64,000 bases of DNA from CAKRJP01 sp963589425 (GCA_963589425.1 CAVAKZ010000003.1:1-64000), one strand, 5' to 3'. Positions 34,310-42,337 are shown, counted from the first letter of the stretch. The notes: a model not told the origin generated them from the letters alone. Numbers and translations are program-made.

Positions 34310-35101
34310 ATGGGAAAGACCATCACCATGTGTTTTACCAACAATAAAGGAGGAAGCGGTAAGTCCACTACCTGTTCTAATTTAGGAGCAGCCCTAGCAA
34401 GAGCCGGAAAGAAAGTGCTCTTGGTGGACGGGGATATGCAGTTGAATCTTTCTCTATCATTTTTTCCTCAGGACTGGGTCTTAGAGCAGGCAGCAGGCGA
34501 GAAGAACCTCTACCGGGCTATTGGAAAGCAGGCAGATCTTACCGGCTATATTGTACATACCCCTTATGAGAATCTGGATCTGATTCCCTCTTCTACCCTA
34601 ATGAGTTCCATTGAGTACGAGCTATTTACCAAGTGGCAGAGAGAATTCATTTTGAGAAAATGTTTAAAAAAGGTGAAAGAATCAGGCGCCTATGATTATA
34701 TTCTCATTGATGCACCGCCAACCCTAGGAGGATGGGTGATGAACATCCTATGTGCTTCCGACAAGGTCTTGATTCCGGTGGAGGCAAGTCCCTGGGGCAT
34801 GTTTGGTTTGGCCAATATGGTTGATTTTCTCAATGAGGTGCAGCAGATTTCCCCAGACTTATCAGTGGCAGGAATCGTGGTAACCAAGGCAGACACTAGG
34901 AAGAATTATTTTAAACAGACTTTGGAAACATTACATGATTTGGAAGATATTTACGTATTTGATTCCATTATTCGAGTAGACAGCTCTGTGGAATGGGCCC
35001 AGGACAACAGCGCTCCCGTAGTGGAATACAAAAAATCCAGCAGAAGTGCAAAGGAATACATAAGTTTAGCAGAGGAGGTAATGGAACATGTCGGTAGGTA
35101 A
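34310..35101 (+). CDS. ParA/Soj-like ATPase
   Basis: A 263-residue ParA/MinD-superfamily ATPase. The deviant Walker A KGGSGKST with its N-terminal signature lysine lies near residue 13; Walker A' is LLVDGDMQLNLS and Walker B DYILIDAPPTLGG. Such ATPases position chromosomes, plasmids or protein clusters with a partner that stimulates ATP hydrolysis. ATG 34310 has AAGGAGG at ideal spacing; the ATG at 34286 precedes that site. No ParB with a helix-turn-helix follows. Instead a small basic protein overlaps its 3' end by 14 bases, and could be the partner. This may be an orphan ParA acting in the condensin neighbourhood; that is inference from position. Confidence 0.88.
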   Translation: MGKTITMCFTNNKGGSGKSTTCSNLGAALARAGKKVLLVDGDMQLNLSLSFFPQDWVLEQAAGEKNLYRAIGKQADLTGYIVHTPYENLDLIPSSTLMSSIEYELFTKWQREFILRKCLKKVKESGAYDYILIDAPPTLGGWVMNILCASDKVLIPVEASPWGMFGLANMVDFLNEVQQISPDLSVAGIVVTKADTRKNYFKQTLETLHDLEDIYVFDSIIRVDSSVEWAQDNSAPVVEYKKSSRSAKEYISLAEEVMEHVGR

Positions 35102-35342
35102 GGATAGCTTAAAGAGGGCAGCCAGCGCAACAGCTGCGAAAGAAACAAAGACGACGGCTACAAAAACAGCCGGTAAAAAGCCGGTAGCCAAGAAGGCAGA
35201 GACTAAGCTTGAGAATCAATCAGAGAATAAAGAGGTAACAGCAGTGGTGAATACCGGAACCAGCAAGGAAGTAAAGGACATGTTTGTGCCGGAGGAGAGA
35301 GTCAGCCATGTAAGGGAAGAACTTCCGGTATATTTGTTGTAG
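35088..35342 (+). CDS. Small Lys/Ala/Thr-rich protein coupled to ParA
   Basis: An 84-residue protein. The first ~50 residues are Lys, Ala and Thr-rich (KETKTTATKTAGKKPVAKKA), resembling histone-H1-like or nucleoid-binding tails. The last ~25 (KDMFVPEERVSHVREELPVYLL) look structured. The start overlaps the parA-like gene by 14 bases, with GGAGG at 35074-35078. I recognise no family. Position and basic composition suggest a DNA-binding or ATPase-stimulating partner, since ParB-type partners often carry a short basic N-terminal peptide that activates ParA. The conserved-looking C-terminus may bind another protein. Confidence 0.7.
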   Translation: MSVGKDSLKRAASATAAKETKTTATKTAGKKPVAKKAETKLENQSENKEVTAVVNTGTSKEVKDMFVPEERVSHVREELPVYLL

Positions 35343-35401
35343 TTAAATTGTTTTGGAAGCTTAAATGTTTTATAAGAAAAACCACAAAAAGGAGAACTTA
35401 T

Positions 35402-36085
35402 ATGAAATACGAAATTAAAGGCGACACATTACCTGTAGTTATCTGTCAGTTAGAAGACGGAGAGAAGATCATTACAGAAGGAGGCGGCATGTCCTGGATG
35501 TCTCCCAACATGGTAATGGAGACTACTACCAACGGTGGCATTGGCAAGGCATTTGGAAGAATGTTCTCCGGAGAGAAGATGTTCCAGAATGTATATACAG
35601 CAACTAATGGAAATGGAATGATTGCATTTGCATCTTGCTTCCCCGGAGTCATCAAGGCTTTTGATATTGCTCCCGGAAGAGAGATCATCCTTCAGAAAAA
35701 AGGCTATTTGGCAGGAGAGCCAGGTGTAAGTCTTTCTGTACATTTTAATAAGAAAATCAGTTCCGGATTCTTCGGTGGTGAGGGATTTGTTTTGCAGAAG
35801 GTTAGCGGACAGGGACTGGTTTTTGCAGAGTTTGATGGGCATGTGGAGGAATATAATCTTCAGCCCGGCCAGCAGATTGTGGTGGATACGGGACATCTTG
35901 CAGCTATGGATGCTACTTGCCAGATGGAGATCCAGACAGTTCCTGGGGTAAAGAATATCCTGTTTGGAGGCGAGGGTCTCTTTAATACAGTGATTTCAGG
36001 ACCGGGCAGGGTATGGCTTCAGACAATGCCGCTTCAGAATCTGGCAGCAGAGATCAGTAACTATATTCCTCAGAAGTCAAATTAA
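35402..36085 (+). CDS. AIM24/TIGR00266-family protein
   Basis: A 227-residue all-beta protein of the AIM24 (TIGR00266, DUF124) family, which forms a double-barrelled, trimerising fold; function in bacteria is unclear. Seen are GGGMSWMSPNMVMETTT near the N-terminus, the FASCFPGVIKAFDI core and GEGLFNTVISGPGRVWLQTMP near the C-terminus. ATG 35402 has AAAAAGGAG before it; an upstream in-frame start at 35348 would overlap that site and add a basic, unconserved stretch. It ends before a terminator at 36107. Relation to the ParA pair upstream is unknown. Confidence 0.88.
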   Translation: MKYEIKGDTLPVVICQLEDGEKIITEGGGMSWMSPNMVMETTTNGGIGKAFGRMFSGEKMFQNVYTATNGNGMIAFASCFPGVIKAFDIAPGREIILQKKGYLAGEPGVSLSVHFNKKISSGFFGGEGFVLQKVSGQGLVFAEFDGHVEEYNLQPGQQIVVDTGHLAAMDATCQMEIQTVPGVKNILFGGEGLFNTVISGPGRVWLQTMPLQNLAAEISNYIPQKSN

Positions 36086-36106
36086 TTGCTTGATTGCGAA
36101 TTATTT

Positions 36107-36142
36107 AGAAAGGGGTGGCAGCTTTTGCTTCCCCTTTCTTTG
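36107..36142 (+). terminator. Terminator after the AIM24 gene
   Basis: A 9-bp stem AGAAAGGGG (36107-36115)/CCCCTTTCT (36131-36139) with a 15-nt loop, ending TTTG. Confidence 0.75.
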
Positions 36143-36162
36143 CTTATTAACCTATATATAAC

Positions 36163-36191
36163 TTGAATATTAAGGGGCTTCTGGATATAAT
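36163..36191 (+). promoter_or_regulatory. Sigma-A promoter of the NHLP-type export operon
   Basis: TTGAAT (36163-36168), 17-bp spacer, TATAAT (36186-36191), 36 bases before the first ATG. A housekeeping-type promoter, so the operon's ECF sigma factor need not drive its own transcription. Confidence 0.75.
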
Positions 36192-36227
36192 AAGGAGAAA
36201 AGCAAAAGTTAGAAAGGGGTGCGGATT

Positions 36228-36446
36228 ATGAGTGGAAAATTACAACAATTATTTGATTTACAGCATTTTGCAGAGAATAAGAAATTGCAGTCCTTAATCG
36301 ATGATACCATGAGCAGATATGGAGCTGGATCCACAGGAAGAATGGAGCTTGAGGAAGATGATCTTGATATGCTTTTTGCGGCAGGAGATTCCCATATGGT
36401 TGGCAGAGGCAGCAATTTATTTGGAAAAGATGAGGAGAGTATATAA
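36228..36446 (+). CDS. Small leader-peptide-like protein of the NHLP-type export operon
   Basis: A 72-residue acidic protein. The N-terminal ~40 residues are helical (KLQQLFDLQHFAENKKLQSLI). Residues 41-53, LEEDDLDMLFAAG, look like the end of a double-glycine-type leader (acidic E-L-x-x-x-L-x-x-(V/A)-x-A-A-G). The tail after G53 is 19 residues, Gly/Ser/charged, with no Cys. It is the first gene of the operon, and its stop overlaps the ATG of the sigma factor. It could be the exported peptide precursor or a regulator with a leader-like end; no family was recognised. ATG 36228 has AAAGGGG at good spacing; a GTG at 36219 lies within that site. Confidence 0.7.
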   Translation: MSGKLQQLFDLQHFAENKKLQSLIDDTMSRYGAGSTGRMELEEDDLDMLFAAGDSHMVGRGSNLFGKDEESI

Positions 36447-36958
36447 TGCAGACAGTTACTGCGGAGACTATTTACAGAGATTACTATAAAAAGATTTGTG
36501 GATTTGTATATAAGAAAGTAGGAGACTCCAATGCGGCGGAGGATCTGGTGTCGGATATTTTTTTAAAGATCACAGCCAATATTGATCGGTTTGACCCGGA
36601 GAAGGCAGCGGTTTCTACTTGGGTATATACTATAGCCAACAACACAGTGCTGGATTATTATCGTACCCGGAAGGTTCACGGACAGCTTCCGGAGGACAAT
36701 GGAGAGAACGGAGCCTTGCCGGATAGTTTGGTAGAGTCTAAGGGCTTGGATGCAGGTCTTTTGGAGGAAGAACAACTGGAGGAACTGGCAGATGCCTTAG
36801 CAAAACTGCCTGAGCGGTCCAGAGATATTATTATACTTCATTACTATGGGAATATGACCTTGAAGGAAGTTGCCTTTAAGATGGGAATGTCCTATGCCAA
36901 TATTAAGATTGTGCACAAGAAGGCTATCCAGGAATTAAAAAGGCTAATGACAGAATAA
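36446..36958 (+). CDS. ECF-type RNA polymerase sigma factor
   Basis: A 170-residue sigma-70-family factor of the extracytoplasmic-function class. Region 2 is at ~20-75 (AEDLVSDIFLKITANIDRF, STWVYTIANNTVLDYYR). A linker of ~35 residues is followed by region 4 at ~120-168 (LPERSRDIIILHYYGNMTLKEVAFKMGMSYANIKIVHKKA). It overlaps the small upstream gene by one base (TAATG) and is 12 bases before the next gene. No anti-sigma factor is adjacent; the small peptide gene or the membrane protein could serve that part, which is speculation. Its targets are unknown. Confidence 0.88.
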   Translation: MQTVTAETIYRDYYKKICGFVYKKVGDSNAAEDLVSDIFLKITANIDRFDPEKAAVSTWVYTIANNTVLDYYRTRKVHGQLPEDNGENGALPDSLVESKGLDAGLLEEEQLEELADALAKLPERSRDIIILHYYGNMTLKEVAFKMGMSYANIKIVHKKAIQELKRLMTE

Positions 36959-36970
36959 GAGGTATTTCGT

Positions 36971-37456
36971 ATGTCGGAAGAAAAAGGGACATCTTTGTTT
37001 CGTAAAAAAAGCGAGGAATATATTGATTCCCCGGAGAAACTTGACCACTATCTTCACGTTACGAATCCAGGGATATGGGCACTGCTTTTGGCAGTGCTCC
37101 TGTTGTTCATAGGATTTGTTGCATGGAGTTTTATGGCAAGATTGGAAACCCATGTGGCAGTGGCGGTGGTTTCGGAAAATGATACTTGTACGGCCTATGT
37201 GCCGGCCAAGGCCTTGGATGCAGTGGTGAAGGCCAGAACCGTGACCCTTAATGATCGGGAGTATTCTTTATCTCCTGATTCTCCAAAACCGGAGACGGTT
37301 ACAGATGAAACCAATATTTATATTCGTCTGGCAGCAGACTTGTCCATAGGGGATGTGGTATATGCGATCCCTATGGATGGAGATTTGAAAAATGGAGTCT
37401 ACAGTGGAGTAGTTGCTACGGAGACCTTGTCTCCCATTTCCTTGCTGTTAGATTAA
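36971..37456 (+). CDS. Short HlyD/NHLM secretion-type membrane protein
   Basis: A 161-residue protein with one membrane helix (~37-58, IWALLLAVLLLFIGFVAWSF). It is preceded by a cytoplasmic segment SPEKLDHYLHVTNP that resembles the N-terminus of NHLM bacteriocin secretion (HlyD-like membrane-fusion) proteins. The outer part (~60-161) is beta-rich and ends in a barrel-like stretch, but lacks the long coiled-coil hairpin, so it is less than half the usual length. That fits a monoderm cell that needs no periplasmic bridge. It is 9 bases before the C39 exporter gene. Family assignment is from pattern and neighbourhood. Confidence 0.72.
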   Translation: MSEEKGTSLFRKKSEEYIDSPEKLDHYLHVTNPGIWALLLAVLLLFIGFVAWSFMARLETHVAVAVVSENDTCTAYVPAKALDAVVKARTVTLNDREYSLSPDSPKPETVTDETNIYIRLAADLSIGDVVYAIPMDGDLKNGVYSGVVATETLSPISLLLD

Positions 37457-37465
37457 AGAGGGCCC

Positions 37466-39643
37466 ATGTCTATGAGAAAGAAAAAAATGAATCAACCCCT
37501 AAGCAAGGGCGTGGCAAGGGTTCCGGTGATTATGCAGCTGGAGATGCTGGAGTGCGGTGCGGCCTGTTTTGCCATGATTATGGGATATTATGGGAAATGG
37601 ATTACTCTGGAGCAGGCAAGGATTGACTGTGGAGTGTCCAGAGACGGGTCCAGTGCGAAAAATATTATGCGGGCAGCAAAAGGCTATGGTATGGAAGTGC
37701 ATGCTTACAAACTGGAGCCGGAAGCCCTTTTCAAAGAGGGCCCTTTTCCCTGTATGATTCACTGGGGATTTAACCATTTTGTGGTACTTGATGGCTTCCA
37801 TGGAAATAAGGCCGTGCTTAATGACCCGGCAAGAGGCCGGATTGTGGTATCCTGGGAGGAGTTCGATAGGGAATTTACAGGAGTCTGCATGACCATGGCA
37901 CCAGGGCCTGACTTTGTGCCGGAGGGGGCCAGAAAGAATGTTTGGAAATATGCCGGAGAACGTATAAAAGGAACGGGAAGCTCTACGATATTTGTGGCCT
38001 TAACTACGGTGATTATTGCCTTTTTAGGAATCCTACAACCTATATTTAATCAGATTTTTTTGGATCGTTTGCTTACAGGAACCAATAAAGACTGGCTTTT
38101 TGGATTTCTTGTGGTTCTGGGAGTTTATTCGGGAGTCCTGGTGCTAATGAGCTGGATCAATGCGATTTATGGATTAAAGATTCAGGGAAAGATTTCCGCT
38201 GTGGGGAATTCTTCCTATTTGTGGAAAATCCTGCGGCTTCCCATGCAATTTTTTGATCAGCGACTTCCCAGAGACTTGGTGGAGAGGCAAAGTACCAATG
38301 CTTCCATTGCAGGAGACTTGGTTAACACCTTTGGCCCTCTGGTGATCAATAGCTGGATGATGGTATTCTATCTGGTGCTGATGCTAAGAAGAAGCCTTTT
38401 TCTTACCCTGATTGGAGTGGGCTCACTAGCTATCAACTTGCTGGTATCAGGTTGGATTACCCAAAGACGAGTAAATATACAGCGAGTCCAGATGAGAGAT
38501 CAAAGTAAATTTTCCAGTGCAGTTGTCACCGGAATTGATATGATCGAGACCATAAAGGCCAGCGGTGTGGAAAAAGGATATTTCGCCAGACTTTCTGGAT
38601 ATCAGGCCAGCGTTAATGAGGGAGAAACCAGATTTGCAAAATTTAACCAGTGGCTGGAGATTATTCCCAGACTTTGTGGAGCCCTAGCTAACCTTGCAGT
38701 TTTAGGTTATGGAATGGACCTGGTCATAAACGGAGAAATGACCCTTGGTATGATTATGGCTTTTCAAGGCTTTTTAAATGCTTTTACAGCTCCCGCAACT
38801 TCTATGGTATCTGCAGGCCAGTCTCTCCAGGAAATGTTGACCCAGATGGAACGAGTAGACGATGTTATGAATTATGAAAATGACGCCTGGTTTCAGGAGC
38901 GGGAAATTATAGACCGACAGGAGAAATTAAGTGGTCAAATAGAGCTAAAAAATGTTACTTTTGGATATTCAAGGTTTGCAGCTCCCGTTATTGAAAACTT
39001 TTCCATGAAGGTAAAAGCCGGGGAAAAGATTGCCATTGTGGGAGCTTCAGGCTGTGGAAAATCAACCCTGGTAAAACTTCTCACCGGCCTTAGTAAGGCC
39101 TGGTCCGGAGAGATTTTATTTGACGGAATTGAGATTTCGAAAATGGACAGAGATATATTTACAGCCTCTGTATCGGTGGTAGACCAGGAAGTAATTCTTT
39201 TTGACGATACCATTGCCAACAACATTTCCATGTGGGATGACACTATGGAGGATGGGGATATTATAGCAGCTGCCAAGGACGCTCAGATTCATGAGGACAT
39301 CCGAAAGGCAGGGGGCTATCAAAATAAGATCCAAGAAGAGGGTAGGGACCTGTCAGGAGGCCAAAGGCAGAGACTTGAGATTGCAAGAGCCTTGGCCAAG
39401 AACCCCTCCATCTGCATTCTGGATGAGGCTACTTCAGCTTTAGATGCCAAGACAGAATATGATGTGGTAAATGCTATAAGTAAAAGAGGAATCACTTGTA
39501 TTGTGGTTGCCCACCGCCTGTCCACTATCAGGGATTGTGATGAGATCATTGTCTTGGATCAGGGGCAGATTGTAGAGTCTGGTACCCATGATGAATTAAT
39601 GAAACTTGATGGATTTTATAAATTGCTGATTACAAACGACTAG
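37466..39643 (+). CDS. NHLP/NHLM-type peptide exporter with C39 peptidase, membrane and ATPase domains
   Basis: A 725-residue peptidase-containing ABC transporter. Residues ~18-145 form a C39 cysteine peptidase with the catalytic Cys in LECGAACFAM, His in HWGFNHFVVLDG and Asp in LNDPARG, all present. Six membrane helices (~165-470) follow, then an ATPase with GASGCGKST (Walker A, ~530), LSGGQRQR signature (~630) and ICILDEATSALD (Walker B). Such exporters cut double-glycine-like leaders while exporting the peptide; the layout matches NHLM_micro_ABC1. An alternative ATG at 37472 has better spacing to the GAGG site. It is followed after 15 bases by a second ABC gene. Confidence 0.9.
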   Translation: MSMRKKKMNQPLSKGVARVPVIMQLEMLECGAACFAMIMGYYGKWITLEQARIDCGVSRDGSSAKNIMRAAKGYGMEVHAYKLEPEALFKEGPFPCMIHWGFNHFVVLDGFHGNKAVLNDPARGRIVVSWEEFDREFTGVCMTMAPGPDFVPEGARKNVWKYAGERIKGTGSSTIFVALTTVIIAFLGILQPIFNQIFLDRLLTGTNKDWLFGFLVVLGVYSGVLVLMSWINAIYGLKIQGKISAVGNSSYLWKILRLPMQFFDQRLPRDLVERQSTNASIAGDLVNTFGPLVINSWMMVFYLVLMLRRSLFLTLIGVGSLAINLLVSGWITQRRVNIQRVQMRDQSKFSSAVVTGIDMIETIKASGVEKGYFARLSGYQASVNEGETRFAKFNQWLEIIPRLCGALANLAVLGYGMDLVINGEMTLGMIMAFQGFLNAFTAPATSMVSAGQSLQEMLTQMERVDDVMNYENDAWFQEREIIDRQEKLSGQIELKNVTFGYSRFAAPVIENFSMKVKAGEKIAIVGASGCGKSTLVKLLTGLSKAWSGEILFDGIEISKMDRDIFTASVSVVDQEVILFDDTIANNISMWDDTMEDGDIIAAAKDAQIHEDIRKAGGYQNKIQEEGRDLSGGQRQRLEIARALAKNPSICILDEATSALDAKTEYDVVNAISKRGITCIVVAHRLSTIRDCDEIIVLDQGQIVESGTHDELMKLDGFYKLLITND

Positions 39644-39658
39644 AAAGGAGATTATTTC

Positions 39659-41836
39659 GTGGAAGGATTTAACCGGCAAATTGAAAATCGAAAAAAACAC
39701 GAAAATGAGCTCCTTACAGAAGCCTTTCAGGACATTTCTAAGGCCGTTGCCCATAAGAAAATTTCCCAGGAATTATTTCAGGAGGGAAAGGATACTAAGG
39801 ATGCGGTATCCCAGCTTTTGAGACATTACGGAATCAGAGAAAAGGAGGTCCCTAAGAGTTTAAAAAGCTTAGAGGATCGATTGGACTTCCTTCTTTCCTC
39901 TGCAGGAGTCTACTATCGTCCTATCCGTTTGGAGGAAGGATGGCAAAAAGATGCCATGGGGGTCATGATGAGCAGCATGAAAGAAGATGGCGCAGTCATT
40001 ACCATTCTTCCCTGGGAGGGGGGAGGCTTTTACTATGTAAATCCCCATACAGGAAAGCGCACCAGAATAGATAAGACGGAGGCTGCCAAAATCGGCCAGG
40101 AGGGCTATTGCTTTTACCGGGCCCTTCCCATGCGGAAATTAAGAGCTTATGATATTTGGAATTATATGAGAGAGTGTCTGACAGCCTGGGATATTTTAAG
40201 CTTCACTACAGTGACAGGAATTGTTACCCTGGTAGGCTTGCTTCTTCCAAAACTTAGCAAGCTTCTTACCGGCACAGTCTTGGATTTTGAAAGTGAACAG
40301 CTCCTTCTTGCAGTGATGGTCTTTATGGCTTGCACATCCTTTAGTTATATTCTCTTTGAGTCTATGAAGGATATCTTAGTGAAGCGCATGAGTACCAAAC
40401 TGACACAGCACTTGATTACCGCTACAATGATGCGGGTAATATCTCTTCCGGTGGAATTTTTTAAAAATTATTCTACAGGTGAACTCAATCAATATCTTGC
40501 CTACATGTCCAGCATTTGCAATACAGCGATTAAGGGATTTTTTGCCACAGGAATAACAGGTTTATTTTCCCTTGTATTCCTGGTTCAGGTATTTACCTTT
40601 GCAAAACCTTTGGTGATTCCTTCCTTGATTGTGACAGCATTTACCTTGATTGTCAGTGCTCTTACAGGAATTACACAGTCCGCTATTAGTAGAGAACAAA
40701 TGCAGATGGCTGCCAAGGAAAAGGGTCTGGTGTATTCCCTTATTAAGGGGATTAGGAAGATCCGACTGGCAGGGGCTGAAAAAAGAGCCTTTGTAAATTG
40801 GGCTCACAGCTATGCCAGGGAGGCAGAACTTCAGTACGATCCTCCGGCCCAGATTAAGTTAAGTAAGGTATTTACTACAGCTATTTCTTTGGGAGGAACT
40901 ATAGCAGTTTATATTGTAGCAGTGAGAAGCCAGGTGACGGTGTCGGATTATTATGCCTTTACTATATCCTATGCCTTCGTATCTGTGGCCTTATTGTCTA
41001 TGGCAAATGTTGCCGCAAAGGTGGCGACGATCCGACCTACCATGGATTTGATTCGCCCTCTGATGGAAGCGGTTCCTGAGGAGGGAGAGGACTTAGAGAC
41101 CGTTACAGAACTTCAGGGAGAAATTGAGGTAGATAGTGTTAGCTTCCGATATGAAGCGGATGCGCCTCTGATTTTGGAAGATTTATCTATAAAGATTCCG
41201 GCAGGCCAGTATGTGGCTATTGTAGGAAAAACCGGATGCGGAAAGTCCACCCTTCTCCGCTTGCTTTTGGGATTTGAGACCCCAACCAAGGGAAGTATTT
41301 ATTACGATAAAAAAGATTCCAGAGGATTGGACATGCGGTCTGTAAGAAAACAGATCGGAACCGTTATGCAGGATGGAAAGTTGTTTCAGGGAAGTATTTA
41401 CGAAAATATTTCCATAGGAGCTCCGGGCCTTTCTATGGACCAAGTTTGGGAAGCGGCTGAGATGGCCGGGATTGCAGAAGATATCAGGCGGATGCCTATG
41501 GGCATGCATACCATTATTGCAGGAACCGGAGGAAGTATGTCCGGAGGCCAAAAACAGCGCCTTATGATAGCAAGAGCAGTGGCTCCAAAGCCCAAAATCC
41601 TCTTTTTAGATGAGGCAACATCCGCCCTAGATAACATAACCCAAAAGAGGGTGTCGAAGTCTTTAGACAAATTAAATTGCACTAGAATCGTGGTGGCTCA
41701 TAGACTTTCCACCATCCGTCATTGCGACCGAATCCTGGTGCTGGATCAGGGGAAGATTATAGAGGATGGAAGCTACTGGGAGCTTATGGAGAAGCAGGGG
41801 TTTTTTGCTGAGTTAGTTGAGAGGCAGCGACTTTGA
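39659..41836 (+). CDS. NHLP/NHLM-type ABC transporter, second permease/ATPase
   Basis: A 725-residue ABC exporter without a peptidase domain. The N-terminal ~165 residues are a soluble region (with RPIRLEEGWQKDAMGVMMS and KLRAYDIWNYM) typical of NHLM_micro_ABC2 proteins. A six-helix membrane domain (~170-450) and an ATPase with GKTGCGKST (~525), MSGGQKQR (~622) and ILFLDEATSALD follow. It probably forms a heteromeric exporter with the C39-bearing protein upstream. The start is GTG, placed by AAAGGAG about 9 bases before. It is the last operon gene; a GC-rich repeat block begins right after the stop. Confidence 0.88.
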   Translation: MEGFNRQIENRKKHENELLTEAFQDISKAVAHKKISQELFQEGKDTKDAVSQLLRHYGIREKEVPKSLKSLEDRLDFLLSSAGVYYRPIRLEEGWQKDAMGVMMSSMKEDGAVITILPWEGGGFYYVNPHTGKRTRIDKTEAAKIGQEGYCFYRALPMRKLRAYDIWNYMRECLTAWDILSFTTVTGIVTLVGLLLPKLSKLLTGTVLDFESEQLLLAVMVFMACTSFSYILFESMKDILVKRMSTKLTQHLITATMMRVISLPVEFFKNYSTGELNQYLAYMSSICNTAIKGFFATGITGLFSLVFLVQVFTFAKPLVIPSLIVTAFTLIVSALTGITQSAISREQMQMAAKEKGLVYSLIKGIRKIRLAGAEKRAFVNWAHSYAREAELQYDPPAQIKLSKVFTTAISLGGTIAVYIVAVRSQVTVSDYYAFTISYAFVSVALLSMANVAAKVATIRPTMDLIRPLMEAVPEEGEDLETVTELQGEIEVDSVSFRYEADAPLILEDLSIKIPAGQYVAIVGKTGCGKSTLLRLLLGFETPTKGSIYYDKKDSRGLDMRSVRKQIGTVMQDGKLFQGSIYENISIGAPGLSMDQVWEAAEMAGIAEDIRRMPMGMHTIIAGTGGSMSGGQKQRLMIARAVAPKPKILFLDEATSALDNITQKRVSKSLDKLNCTRIVVAHRLSTIRHCDRILVLDQGKIIEDGSYWELMEKQGFFAELVERQRL

Positions 41837-41903
41837 CGTCGAGGGAGGATGCACCGCAGGGACGGACGCATACGAGGGGATGAGATATACCGTCAAAATG
41901 GAC

Positions 41904-42019
41904 TGCGTTTCCTGCTCGCTGCAGGCGCCGAGCCACTCCGGCTCCAGCGCAACTCGCCCAAAAAGCGGGCTCAAACAAGCGCTCGCCTTCGTTGCTAGCC
42001 TGCAGCTCCCTACGGAAGC
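41904..42019 (+). ncRNA. Structured repeat element, copy A
   Basis: Copy A runs from GCGTTTCCTGCTC to CCCTACGGAAGC. It has a 9-bp closing stem GCTGCAGGC (41918-41926)/GCCTGCAGC (41998-42006), an inner GAGCC/GGCTC hairpin and a short GCCC/GGGC hairpin (41956-41970). It is highly similar, on the opposite strand, to copy B. Compensatory changes in the closing stem argue for selection on folding. Whether it acts as RNA or DNA is unknown. Confidence 0.5.
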
Positions 42020-42025
42020 ATATAC

Positions 42026-42062
42026 AAAAGCCCCCAGTAGTGGTTGCTACTGGGGGCTTCTT
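42026..42062. terminator. Bidirectional terminator between the exporter operon and the symporter gene
   Basis: A 13-bp GC-rich stem AAGCCCCCAGTAG/CTACTGGGGGCTT with a 6-nt loop, and T-rich flanks on both strands. It sits exactly between element copies A and B. Confidence 0.85.
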
Positions 42063-42131
42063 GTTTAGGATATTTTCTGAAGCAAACAGCAAAGCTGGGA
42101 GCGAGACATGTTCTTCGCAAACAATTGCGAG

Positions 42132-42256
42132 GCTTCCGTAGGGACTTGCACGCTAGCAGCGAAGGCGGGCGCTTGTTTGAGCCACCCTGTTTTTGGGGTG
42201 GCGAGTTGCGCCTAGAGCCTTCGCGAATCAGCGCGTGCAAGGAGCAGGAAACGTAG
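42132..42256 (-). ncRNA. Structured repeat element, copy B
   Basis: The minus-strand copy of the element. Its closing stem CTTGCACGC/GCGTGCAAG (42233-42241 and 42145-42153 on the plus strand) differs from copy A at three base pairs, each changed on both sides. An inner 7-bp hairpin GCCACCC/GGGTGGC (42181-42187/42196-42202) replaces the shorter hairpin of copy A. The copy lies inside a perfect 26-bp inverted repeat. Confidence 0.5.
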
Positions 42257-42337
42257 CATGTTTGCGAAGAACATGTCTCGCTCCCTGCGGTGCGTCCGTT
42301 TTTAGACAATTGCCAGGCTCCCCTGTAATGCGTCCGT

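Larger units (their letters stand above)
41851..42337. repeat. GC-rich block of interleaved inverted repeats, non-coding
   Basis: About 490 bp clearly richer in G+C than the neighbours, between two convergent genes. It holds two inverted copies of a ~120-nt element (see separate entries), a perfect 26-bp inverted repeat (42097-42122/42260-42285), GCACCGCAGGGA (41851-41862) with its exact complement at 42282-42293, and ACGGACGCATAC-like repeats at 41862-41879 and 42320-42337 (inverted, about 15 of 18 matching). Reading frames here run through the repeats in all directions and are not credible genes. Confidence 0.85.

Noticed and set aside
28683..35342. A complete Wadjet system
   Set aside because: JetA, JetB and JetC candidates are present but no JetD-like gene is visible, and ParA is not a known replacement, so it is reported only as JetABC-like.
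34310..35342. A plasmid partition (ParAB) locus
   Set aside because: The second protein has no ParB helix-turn-helix or CTPase motifs and no parS-like sites were noticed; surrounding genes are chromosomal.
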